A stretch of 32,321 nt of DNA from an uncultured Candidatus Saccharibacteria bacterium (GTDB taxonomy: Bacteria > Patescibacteriota > Saccharimonadia > Saccharimonadales > Saccharimonadaceae), in contig CAMVEA010000007.1 in the NCBI GenBank assembly GCA_947166405.1, positions 1-32,321 of the forward strand. The letters are read 5' to 3'. Shown here one piece after another: positions 9,602 through 17,941 of this stretch. Under the pieces are notes generated by a model, which ran no database searches, was not told where the DNA came from, and saw only the letters and a program-made list of their open reading frames with translations. The translations under genes and the position numbers were made by a program. Numbering within the stretch: the first letter of the stretch is position 1; each line of letters begins with the position of its first letter.

Positions 9602-11428
9602 ATGTGTGGAATTGTGGGGTACGTGGGGGAAAAGAAAGCGCAAGGATTTTTAGTGTCAGGGCTGAAACGTTTGGAGTACCGTGGGTATGATTCGGCAGGG
9701 GTGGTGACGGTGTCGGACGATGGTGAGGCAACTCTGGTGCGAGCTAAGGGGAAGATTGCGGAGCTAGAGAAGAAGCTCTCGGGTTTGAAGCGTGACGACC
9801 ATGTGGGGGTGGGGCATACGAGATGGGCAACTCATGGGGAGCCGAGTGAGTTAAATGCGCATCCGCATCGTGCGGGGAAGATTTATGTGGTGCATAATGG
9901 GATTATTGAGAATTACAAAGAGTTGAAAGATACTTTGCCTCAGCACGATTTTAAATCAGAGACGGATTCGGAGGTATTGGCGGCATTGATTGATTCGTTT
10001 TATCAGGATGGGAAGTATGAATTGGTAGATGCGGTAGTGCAGGCGTTGAAGTTGGTGAAGGGGACTTATGGGATTGCAGTAGTGTCGGAGCTTTCGCCAG
10101 ATGAGTTGGTGGTGGCACGGAGTGGATCGCCACTAGTGATTGGAGTAGGGAATAATGAGACTTTGGTGGCTTCGGATGCTTCGGCCTTGGTGGGGCATAC
10201 GAAGCGAGCGATATACTTGAACGATGGCGAAGTGGCGGTGGTCAGGAAAGACGGTATCGAAGTGAAGACGCTTAATGCAGAGCCGGTGTCGGCTAAAGTG
10301 GAGGAGATTGAGACGAATCTTGCGGCAATACAAAAGGGTGGGTATGAACATTTCCTGCTGAAGGAGATTATGGAGCAGCCGAACTCACTTGCTGAGACTT
10401 TGAGAGGTCGGGTGAATGTGAAGGAGGGGACGGTGCATCTTGGTGGACCTGGGCTTAGTGAGGCGGAGCTTCGGAAGATTCGGCATTTGATTATCGTGGG
10501 ATGTGGAACGGCGTATCATGCGGGGATGTTGGCGAGTTATTATATCGAGCAGTTTACGTCGGAGATTACGGTGGAAGTGGTGATTGCGTCAGAATATCGG
10601 TATAGGCAGGCTTATATTCCTGATGGAACGGTGGCGCTAATTGTGTCGCAGTCGGGGGAGACGGCGGACACTCTGGCGTGTTTGCGCGAGATTAAGAAGC
10701 AAGGAGTGCGTACGGTGGGGATTGTGAATGCGATTGGCTCGACGATTGCGCGTGAAGTGGATGGTGGGACGTATGTGCATGTGGAGCCCGAGATATCGGT
10801 GGCATCGACGAAAGCATTTACTTCGCAAGTGATTGCGATGGTGATGTTTGGATTGACTATTGCGCAGGCGAAGGGAGTGAGGAATACGGTGCTGAGACCT
10901 TATGTGGAGGAGATTGCTGGGCTGCCTGAGGAGATTGGTAGGGTGCTCGATGCCGTGAATGGGGATGTGAAGGAGATTGCGAAGAGATATGCAAAATATG
11001 AGCATGCGATATATCTTGGGCGCGATACGGCTTATCCAACTGCGATGGAAGGAGCATTGAAACTTAAGGAAATTTCATATGTGGATGCGAATGCATATGC
11101 TTTTGGGGAGTTGAAGCATGGTCCGTTGGCGCTTGTTGATGATAGGTTTTTTGAGGTGGCGTTGGTGCCGGAAGGGGCTTTGTACGAGAAGTCGGTTTCG
11201 AATGTGCAAGAGGTGTTGGCGAGGGGAGGGCATATGGTGGTGATAACTAATGTGTCGGAGTTTGATTTGCCAGTGGAGTGTGTTGTAAAAATTACAACAT
11301 CTGTACGGTTGTTTGCGCCGCTACTTATGAATTTGGTGATGCAATTGCTGGCATATTATGTGACGGTGGAAAAGGGGTATAATGTGGATCAGCCGAGAAA
11401 TTTGGCGAAATCGGTGACGGTGGAATAG
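9602..11428 (+). CDS. glmS: Glutamine--fructose-6-phosphate aminotransferase (isomerizing)
   Basis: MCGIVGYVGEKKAQ N-terminal nucleophile domain, two SIS domains, C-terminus DQPRNLAKSVTVE. ORF opens at 9587; MCGIVGY start at 9602. Confidence 0.97.
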   Translation: MCGIVGYVGEKKAQGFLVSGLKRLEYRGYDSAGVVTVSDDGEATLVRAKGKIAELEKKLSGLKRDDHVGVGHTRWATHGEPSELNAHPHRAGKIYVVHNGIIENYKELKDTLPQHDFKSETDSEVLAALIDSFYQDGKYELVDAVVQALKLVKGTYGIAVVSELSPDELVVARSGSPLVIGVGNNETLVASDASALVGHTKRAIYLNDGEVAVVRKDGIEVKTLNAEPVSAKVEEIETNLAAIQKGGYEHFLLKEIMEQPNSLAETLRGRVNVKEGTVHLGGPGLSEAELRKIRHLIIVGCGTAYHAGMLASYYIEQFTSEITVEVVIASEYRYRQAYIPDGTVALIVSQSGETADTLACLREIKKQGVRTVGIVNAIGSTIAREVDGGTYVHVEPEISVASTKAFTSQVIAMVMFGLTIAQAKGVRNTVLRPYVEEIAGLPEEIGRVLDAVNGDVKEIAKRYAKYEHAIYLGRDTAYPTAMEGALKLKEISYVDANAYAFGELKHGPLALVDDRFFEVALVPEGALYEKSVSNVQEVLARGGHMVVITNVSEFDLPVECVVKITTSVRLFAPLLMNLVMQLLAYYVTVEKGYNVDQPRNLAKSVTVE

Positions 11429-11579
11429 TAATGGTTAATGTGGGATTTTGATTGCGAGTTCTTTGTTTTGTTTTGGGTATAAGTGCTTGTGTTGAATAAG
11501 TTTAGACGTGGGGGGTTGAAGTTTTTGGTGTTTTCTGATTATAATGGCGGGACATTAATTAATATGGGAGAAGACCTAT

Positions 11580-12722
11580 ATGGTAAAAAGTGATCAGAAA
11601 AGCATCGACGAGCCATCGGTAGGCGTGATAAGTGAGAAGCTGCTACGAGATAAAATTTATACAATTCGTGGGCAGAGGGTAATGTTGGATGCGGATTTGG
11701 CGGAGATATATGGGTATACGACGAGTGCGTTTAATCAGCAGGTCAAGAATAATGTTGAAAAGTTCGAAGGGGAGGACTTTATGTTTCAGCTAACTAGGGG
11801 AGAAGTGGATGTCCTAATGGTATCTTTTTCTAGCATCAGTTTAGCTAATCCTGCGATATCAAATAATTTGATATCAAAAAATTTGATATCAAAACCTAAT
11901 GGGAGAGGTGGTAACAGAAAATTGCCGTATGCTTTTACCGAGCAAGGAATTTATATGCTGATGACGGTGCTCCGTGGAGAACTGGCAGTGAAACAAAGTA
12001 GAACATTGATTCGTCTATTTAAGGTAATGAAAGATTACATTATAGAGAACCAGGCTATGCTGACCTACAAGGACAATCTGGAAATGGTAAAAGAAGTAAT
12101 GCGTAATACTAGAGACATAGCTGAAGTAAACTTAAAATTTGAAAAATTGGATAGCGAAGTAGAATCTCTGGAAGGTAAAATGAGAGAAATGTGTAATAAA
12201 TTAGGTGATGTGGTAGTTCGTTCGGAAATCTCGCCAATGATATTGAATTTTAGTAGTTTATCTGAACAACGAGAATTCGTATTTATGGATGGGGAGCTGA
12301 CTCGAGCAAATGAACTATATGCGGACATATATGGTAAAGCTAGGAAAAATATATACATTATAGATAATTATGTTAGTGTGAAAACATTAAGGCATTTGCT
12401 AAACGCAAAGCCTGGAGTTGAAATAACAATCTTTACGGACAACAATGGTAGATATTTATGTAAGAATGATTGTGTGGATTTTGAGAAAGAACGAGAAGAT
12501 TTAAAGGTAAGATTTGTTAAAACAGAAGGGCTAATACATGATAGATTTATTGTAGTAGATTATGGTACTAAGGAAGAAGTGGTTTATCACTGTGGGGCAT
12601 CGGAAAAGGATGCGGGGAAGAGACTGATGATGATAAGCAAACTTGAGGACGTGATAGTGAAAATAGCGATAAGGGAGGCAGTGGAGAGGCTGATGGGGAA
12701 TGAAGAGCTAGAATTAAGGTAG
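11580..12722 (+). CDS. ORF6N domain-containing protein
   Basis: IYTIRGQRVMLDADLAEIYGYTTSAFNQQVKNN ... LPYAFTEQGIYMLMTVLRG is the ORF6N signature; C-terminal half (NIYIIDNYVSVKTLRHLL...GVEITIFTDN...HDRFIVVD) is PLD-like in appearance. Confidence 0.82.
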   Translation: MVKSDQKSIDEPSVGVISEKLLRDKIYTIRGQRVMLDADLAEIYGYTTSAFNQQVKNNVEKFEGEDFMFQLTRGEVDVLMVSFSSISLANPAISNNLISKNLISKPNGRGGNRKLPYAFTEQGIYMLMTVLRGELAVKQSRTLIRLFKVMKDYIIENQAMLTYKDNLEMVKEVMRNTRDIAEVNLKFEKLDSEVESLEGKMREMCNKLGDVVVRSEISPMILNFSSLSEQREFVFMDGELTRANELYADIYGKARKNIYIIDNYVSVKTLRHLLNAKPGVEITIFTDNNGRYLCKNDCVDFEKEREDLKVRFVKTEGLIHDRFIVVDYGTKEEVVYHCGASEKDAGKRLMMISKLEDVIVKIAIREAVERLMGNEELELR

Positions 12723-12858
12723 ATGAATCAAAAATGAGTTTGTTAAATGCTTGTTCGGATTAGGATGAGCTGAATAGAATGGTTTATTAAACCATTTGCA
12801 ATTTGGGAAAATAGTGTATAATAGAATTATAAAATAGAATAAATATGGAGAAAAAATA

Positions 12859-14745
12859 ATGCTGAGAAATAGAGCAAAAATAGATTCCCCTGACCATATA
12901 TTATATATGGGTACGTTGGGTTTGATGGGGTTGATGGTGCTTAGTGGAGCAGTAGCATCATCAATTAGAGTGAATGCAGAGGATAATGATACTACTGTAT
13001 CTACTGCTTCAGTTACTGTAGCGGCATCGTGTTCTATGACGGCTACACTAGATACTCCACACAATGCCACTCTTGCTAATGGTATATATTCTGGTGGGAC
13101 AGAAGATTATGCTGATGGTATCGGTAAGACCACCATCGCTACCTTCTGTAACGATAACTCAGGATACGCTATCTACGCCATAGGCTTCACTGGTGATAGT
13201 TATACTGGCGAGGACCATACTAAGCTCATCGGACAGTCTGTAGGTGAGAAGATTGCCACAGGCACTGCTACTAATGGCGGTACGTCCAACTGGGCAATGA
13301 AACTTACTAAAGTGACAGATTCTGCCCAGAGTTATAATCCAGCCAACCTCAGTATAGAAAACGGTTATGATGCATATAAAGAAATCCCAGACACCTATAC
13401 CAAAGTGGCTAACTACACATCTACTACCGATATGACACTAGGCTCAGTGCTATCTACCACTTACGCAGCCTATATCTCAGGAACCCAAGTAGCTGATACA
13501 TATGTAGGTAAAGTTAAATACACTCTAGTCCATCCAAATACCGAAATCCCACTACATCCAGAAACCACTACTACCGGCAAAATCCACTACTATCCAAATG
13601 GTAGTGCAGTAGTAGGTACTATGGGCGAACAAAATGTATCCTCCTCAGTTACATTGCTTGCCAGTAATTATAGCCGTAATGGTTATGGCTTTGCAGGATG
13701 GAGCGATGCTTTTGATTATGCTACGAATCCCAACGCTCATTTCTACGGTCCAAATGAAACCATCACACTAAACACTGCCGATTACACTGGCACTAACCCA
13801 GGTCTCTCCCTCTACGCTGTATGGGTTAAATCTCAAGGCAATCTCCAAGATTCCGATAAGGTAGCATCAGTCTGCAGCAATCTTACTACCGCTCCAATAG
13901 ACGGCACTGCTAACCTATCCTCAGTCTCCGCTCTCACTGACCAACGCGACAACAACACATATGCTATCGCAAAGCTCGCTGATGGTAAATGCTGGATGAT
14001 TGAGAACATGCGCCTAGATAACACCGCCACTGGCAATTCTGACGGCTCACTCGCCCAAGGCTATGGTGGTCAGTTTGCAGGACTAGCTAGTCCTGAATCT
14101 CCATGGGCTAATAACATTACAACTGCCAATAGTCTATATAGCACCGATGGTGCAGACGATACAATAAACATCGGCACTAGCAATGCAGGTTATAGATTCC
14201 CACGCTATAACAACCAAAATACATCCGATAGAGCCTCTGCTCCTACTACAGGTGCCAATACATACAGCTATGGTAACTACTACACTTGGGCAGCCGCCAT
14301 TGCTGATACTACACACTATAGTACAAATAACCAATCAGTCACTGGCGCTTCAATCTGTCCAGCTGGCTGGCATCTACCAATTGGTGGAGATAAGAATAAT
14401 GCTACAAATAGCGAATTCTGGACTCTTGGTGTTGCAACAATGGGTACTGAACCTGCTAATACCTCCAGCCAAACATATCCATATTATCAAAGCTCTGAGA
14501 CTAATAGTGCCGGTAAGACTGCAACACTTGCCTTTAGAAGTTACCCTAATAACTTCCTCTACTCCGGCTACGTCAACAGCGGCTCTGTTAACGGTCGAGG
14601 TAGCAGCGGCTACTACTGGTCGTCTACCGCGTACAGTAGCAGCAACGCTTACGGCTTGTATCTGTATAGCACGAATGTCTACCCAGGTACTAGCAACGGC
14701 AATAAGTACGGCGGTAGTACTATTAGGTGCTTAGCAAGTTCCTAG
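12859..14745 (+). CDS. DGR target: secreted FISUMP-domain protein with C-terminal variable repeat
   Basis: 628 aa; paralogue-family N-terminus, InlB-like repeat, FISUMP core (DQRDNNTYAIAKLADGKCWMIENMRL, ICPAGWHLPIGG). The last ~190 nt align without gaps to the TR at 17278-17508. Confidence 0.93.
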   Translation: MLRNRAKIDSPDHILYMGTLGLMGLMVLSGAVASSIRVNAEDNDTTVSTASVTVAASCSMTATLDTPHNATLANGIYSGGTEDYADGIGKTTIATFCNDNSGYAIYAIGFTGDSYTGEDHTKLIGQSVGEKIATGTATNGGTSNWAMKLTKVTDSAQSYNPANLSIENGYDAYKEIPDTYTKVANYTSTTDMTLGSVLSTTYAAYISGTQVADTYVGKVKYTLVHPNTEIPLHPETTTTGKIHYYPNGSAVVGTMGEQNVSSSVTLLASNYSRNGYGFAGWSDAFDYATNPNAHFYGPNETITLNTADYTGTNPGLSLYAVWVKSQGNLQDSDKVASVCSNLTTAPIDGTANLSSVSALTDQRDNNTYAIAKLADGKCWMIENMRLDNTATGNSDGSLAQGYGGQFAGLASPESPWANNITTANSLYSTDGADDTINIGTSNAGYRFPRYNNQNTSDRASAPTTGANTYSYGNYYTWAAAIADTTHYSTNNQSVTGASICPAGWHLPIGGDKNNATNSEFWTLGVATMGTEPANTSSQTYPYYQSSETNSAGKTATLAFRSYPNNFLYSGYVNSGSVNGRGSSGYYWSSTAYSSSNAYGLYLYSTNVYPGTSNGNKYGGSTIRCLASS

Positions 14746-14782
14746 GCGCTTGCTAGTAGTTACAGTCGGGGGTGTCCCCCAG
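14552..14782 (+). repeat. DGR variable repeat (VR) including stop codon and 3' IMH-like segment
   Basis: Ungapped 231-bp alignment to the reverse complement of 17278-17508; all 21 mismatches are at TR adenines. Confidence 0.96.
14769..14781 (+). other. IMH-like hairpin GGGGG-TGT-CCCCC at the VR 3' end
   Basis: Perfect 5-bp GC stem at the end of TR/VR homology; TR copy reads GGGGATGTCCCCC. Confidence 0.55.
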
Positions 14783-14805
14783 GATACAAAACAAAGAAAT
14801 TGCGG

Positions 14806-14841
14806 TTTACCCCTCAAGAGCTTCAGCTCCTGAGGGGTAAA
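14806..14841. terminator. Strong hairpin, probable transcription terminator after the target gene
   Basis: TTTACCCCTCA (14806-14816) / TGAGGGGTAAA (14831-14841), 11-bp perfect stem with an inner AGAGCT..AGCTC stem. Confidence 0.6.
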
Positions 14842-14866
14842 TTGTGATTTCCTTGGTTTTGTTTCA

Positions 14867-14941
14867 AATAATGCGGGTTATACTGGAGCGACAATGCTCA
14901 GATGTGTAGTAGGGATTTTAGAATTACTCCTGATTACCCTA
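14867..14941 (+). pseudogene. Remnant of a FISUMP C-terminal tail
   Basis: Translation NNAGYTGATMLRCVVGILELLLITLR; GYTGATMLRCVV resembles family C-termini (YGRSLRCIAR, VGQSMRCLMAD). Confidence 0.45.
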
Positions 14942-15066
14942 AGGTAAACAATGTGGACTGAGAAAAAGGTAATAGAATTGTAAAAATTACAACATTCTGC
15001 AAAGCATGAAGGTAACTAATATATTTCCGTAAAATATGGTAAAATGATAAGAAATGGAGGTAATGT

Positions 15067-16086
15067 ATGGATATCAATCATGAGATGTCGTATTCTGATA
15101 AATTGAAGGAAATAAAAAGGATGACGAATACGACTCAAAAAGATTTGGCGATGAAACTGGGAGTATCGTCTAAGACAATGAGTTTTTGGCTAAATGGTAA
15201 GGATACGCCATCTGTTAAACATGAGAAAACAATTCAGGATTTGTATCACATGGTGATGGATGCGGTAAAGCAAAAGACTGATGCTCGGAAAGTGGTGGAA
15301 GAATATGATGCTCGCCATGATGATGGAGAAAAATCGTTAAGGAAAGGTATTAGTGATGCTGAGTACTATGTAGGTAAATCCTATGCGATTTCTCAGGAAA
15401 AAGGTAATACCTCCAAAATTTACCTTTACCCTGCTAAGGGTAAGGCTGAAGATGATTGGTATAGGGCATGTGGGAGATCGATGGTGTTTTATAAGATTTT
15501 GGTGGCGCCGAGACTAGGACGTAAGGCACAGGTGATGCCAGACCCAGATGAGGAACATATAATCGGTGGTGGAGTGGTGGCGATAAAACAAGGTAACAGA
15601 CTGATGGAGGACGTGGCTAAGATTGGGTATACAGCAGAACGAGCACAGTTCGGGGTGATAATAATTGATATTAAAAAGGATTTCACTGAGAAAGAGATAG
15701 GCCAGATGAGGTCGGTGATAAATGATGAATTGAATCAGGTAAAGAATATTATAAAACCAAAGGAAACTTTTCCAAAATTGATTAATGCTGTGAATGAGTT
15801 ACTTAGGGTAATGCCGAGTAAAATTAGGAAATTGCATGAATCATATCGTGATATATATGCTAAGGAATTGATGGAGCCTTTGGCGGAAATGGTAAAAATA
15901 TACTTTCGGATGGCGAATGGGAGGATGGAAAAACGAGATGCAAAACTGGAGCTTTTGAGGCGGGCTGATGATGTGGCGGGGACGATTTATATGTTGGACG
16001 AGGGAGGGCTACTGAGTATTACTGCGAGAGCTAGAATGGGCGAGAATGTGGTGAAGATTCGTGATGCGGTGGAGGAAGTGATTTGA
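15067..16086 (+). CDS. Putative fusion: XRE-type HTH, middle domain, Avd-like (DGR accessory variability determinant) helical domain
   Basis: HTH: LKEIKRMTNTTQKDLAMKLGVSSKTMSFWLNGKDTPS. C-terminal helices: FPKLINAVNELLRVMPSKIRKLHESYRDIYAKELMEPLAEMVKIYFRMANGRMEKRDAKLELLRRADDVAGTIYMLDEGGLLSITARARMGENVVKIRDAVEEVI. Directly precedes and overlaps the DGR RT; SD GGAGG. Confidence 0.75.
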   Translation: MDINHEMSYSDKLKEIKRMTNTTQKDLAMKLGVSSKTMSFWLNGKDTPSVKHEKTIQDLYHMVMDAVKQKTDARKVVEEYDARHDDGEKSLRKGISDAEYYVGKSYAISQEKGNTSKIYLYPAKGKAEDDWYRACGRSMVFYKILVAPRLGRKAQVMPDPDEEHIIGGGVVAIKQGNRLMEDVAKIGYTAERAQFGVIIIDIKKDFTEKEIGQMRSVINDELNQVKNIIKPKETFPKLINAVNELLRVMPSKIRKLHESYRDIYAKELMEPLAEMVKIYFRMANGRMEKRDAKLELLRRADDVAGTIYMLDEGGLLSITARARMGENVVKIRDAVEEVI

Positions 16087-17237
16087 GGATTACAAAAATA
16101 GAGAGGGATATGGGTGATTATGCTTGGCTTAGCCAATCTTATGCTAATGTTTTGCAGGATAAATTATATATTGCATATAAGGAAGCAAGGAAGGGGAAAC
16201 GGAGGACGGTGAATGAACAGACTTTTGAGGTAAATGCAGATAAGAATTTGATGCTCCTTAAGATTGATTTGTTGAATCGAACATTTACACCGAGTCGTGG
16301 GACGGCGCATATTATACATAAGCCGGTAATAAGGGAGATATTTGCGGCGCCGTTTCGGGATAGGGTGGTGCATCATTATATATACGACTCAGTGTATGAT
16401 TATTTAGACAACAGATTTATTTATGATTCGTATTCATGCAGAGTAGGCAAGGGGACTTTGATGGGGATACGGAGGTTAGATTATCATATACGAGCAGCGT
16501 CTAGGAACTATGCGAGGAAGGTATACATATTAAAATTGGACCTTAGGGGGTATTTTATGTCGCTACCGAGGAAAGAGTTGTATGAGCGGGCGAAATGGTG
16601 GCTTGATAAACAATATGCGGGGAGGTTGGATTCGTTTGAGTATAGATTGTTGAAATACTTGTGGTATCAGATCATAATGGACGATCCGGTGCGTGGGGTG
16701 AAACGGAAGGGGAGATTGTCGGATTGGGATTTGTTGCCTGATAGCAAGAGTCTGTTCTGCCAGCCGTCTGGGGTGGGGATTGTGATTGGGAATTTGACAT
16801 CGCAACTTTTGTCCAATATATATCTGGATATGTTGGATAGGTTTGTGGTGTATGACCTTGGGTATAAGCATTATGGGAGATATGTGGATGATTTCTTTAT
16901 TGTAGTGACGGAGGAGGAGTTGTTGCAACTAATGCGGGATGTGAAGGCGATTGAGATGTTTTTAAAGACTATAGGGTTGACGCTACATCCGAGAAAGCGG
17001 ATGGTCACGACATCGGATAAGGGAGTGCCGTTCTTAGGGGCGATGATACATCAGGGGTATGTATTGCCAGGGGAGAGACTGAAGCGGAATTTTCGGCAGG
17101 CATGTATGGAAGTGCAGGCAGGAGCGAAGGATATACAGGTATTTGCATCATATCTTGGGCATGTGAAGCATTTCAATAAGATTCGGTTTTTGACGGAGGT
17201 GCTGGAGGAGACGATAGGGATGGAGTATGTTTGGTGA
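16083..17237 (+). CDS. DGR-type reverse transcriptase
   Basis: GIVIGNLTSQLLSNIYLDMLDRFV (DGR-RT motif) and GRYVDDFFIVV (YxDD). TTG start overlaps the upstream stop (TTGA); alternative ATG at 16110. Confidence 0.95.
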   Translation: MRITKIERDMGDYAWLSQSYANVLQDKLYIAYKEARKGKRRTVNEQTFEVNADKNLMLLKIDLLNRTFTPSRGTAHIIHKPVIREIFAAPFRDRVVHHYIYDSVYDYLDNRFIYDSYSCRVGKGTLMGIRRLDYHIRAASRNYARKVYILKLDLRGYFMSLPRKELYERAKWWLDKQYAGRLDSFEYRLLKYLWYQIIMDDPVRGVKRKGRLSDWDLLPDSKSLFCQPSGVGIVIGNLTSQLLSNIYLDMLDRFVVYDLGYKHYGRYVDDFFIVVTEEELLQLMRDVKAIEMFLKTIGLTLHPRKRMVTTSDKGVPFLGAMIHQGYVLPGERLKRNFRQACMEVQAGAKDIQVFASYLGHVKHFNKIRFLTEVLEETIGMEYVW

Positions 17238-17277
17238 GACTTGGGGGTGAGATCTAGGAACATATTGCCATATTATG

Positions 17278-17508
17278 CTGGGGGACATCCCCGACTGTAA
17301 CTACTAGCAAGCGCCTAGGAACTTGCTAAGCACCTAATAGTTCTACCGTTGTACTTATTGTTGTTGTTAGTACCTGGGTTGACATTCGTGCTATTCAGAT
17401 TCAAGTTGTAAGCGTTGTTGTTATTGTTCGCGGTAGACGACCAGTAGTTGCCGTTGCTACCTCGATTGTTAACAGAGCCGCTGTTGACGTTGCCGGAGTA
17501 GAGGAAGT
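17278..17508 (-). repeat. DGR template repeat (TR), inverted relative to RT and VR
   Basis: Reverse complement reads ACTTCCTCTACTCCGGCAACGTCAACAGCGGCTCTGTTAACAATCGAGGTAGCAACGGCAACTACTGG...; dense in AAC/AAT where the VR has TAC/AGC/GGC. Confidence 0.96.
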
Positions 17509-17767
17509 AGAATACTGCCTCAGGGCAATGGCTATAACCTGATGAATAAAGAATACAATCCTTGTAAACCAGTTTACATTTATCGTAAGCCTTGACCTAT
17601 GATAAATCCTTGCGTGAATTTGTGGGGCTCTCATGAGTTTTATGAGTTTTATGTGTTTTGCCCTACTAGAAGGTTAGACCTTTGCAAAAAGGTGTGGTTT
17701 GGATAATAATGGCAATATGCGCTGCTAGACAGGAAATGGACGAAACCATTAATCGGCGCCTGGAGCT
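17278..17767 (-). ncRNA. Predicted TR-containing RNA
   Basis: Minus-strand promoter at 17774-17802, start expected near 17767, ~260-nt leader before the TR; the 3' end is uncertain and may extend past 17261. Confidence 0.6.
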
Positions 17768-17773
17768 AAGATG

Positions 17774-17802
17774 ATTATATCCTAGTTATAGAAAGTAAAC
17801 AA
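17774..17802 (-). promoter_or_regulatory. Promoter for the TR RNA
   Basis: On the minus strand: TTGTTT (17802-17797), 17-nt spacer, TATAAT (17779-17774). Confidence 0.65.
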
Positions 17803-17941
17803 GGGGCTTCGTTGATGGGGCTGTTGTTTGGGGTTGTATTTGCTATTATTGAAGTTGAAGTTGAAGCTTTGGGGATTCCTATGATGAATGAGGATGAGTG
17901 GGTGGCTTGAGCGATTTGGGGGTTTATTGTATAATTAGGGT

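Noticed and set aside
14183-14734. 183-aa alternative-frame ORF inside the target gene
   Set aside because: Fully embedded in a well-supported FISUMP CDS with no recognisable domain; a composition artefact.
16083-17237. Group II intron or retron reverse transcriptase
   Set aside because: No maturase or intron RNA domain, no msr/msd; the TR/VR pair and IGNLTSQ motif favour a DGR.
17401-17634. Minus-strand ORF of 77 aa covering part of the TR
   Set aside because: The region is explained as a non-coding DGR template; the ORF is out of frame with the VR product and low complexity.
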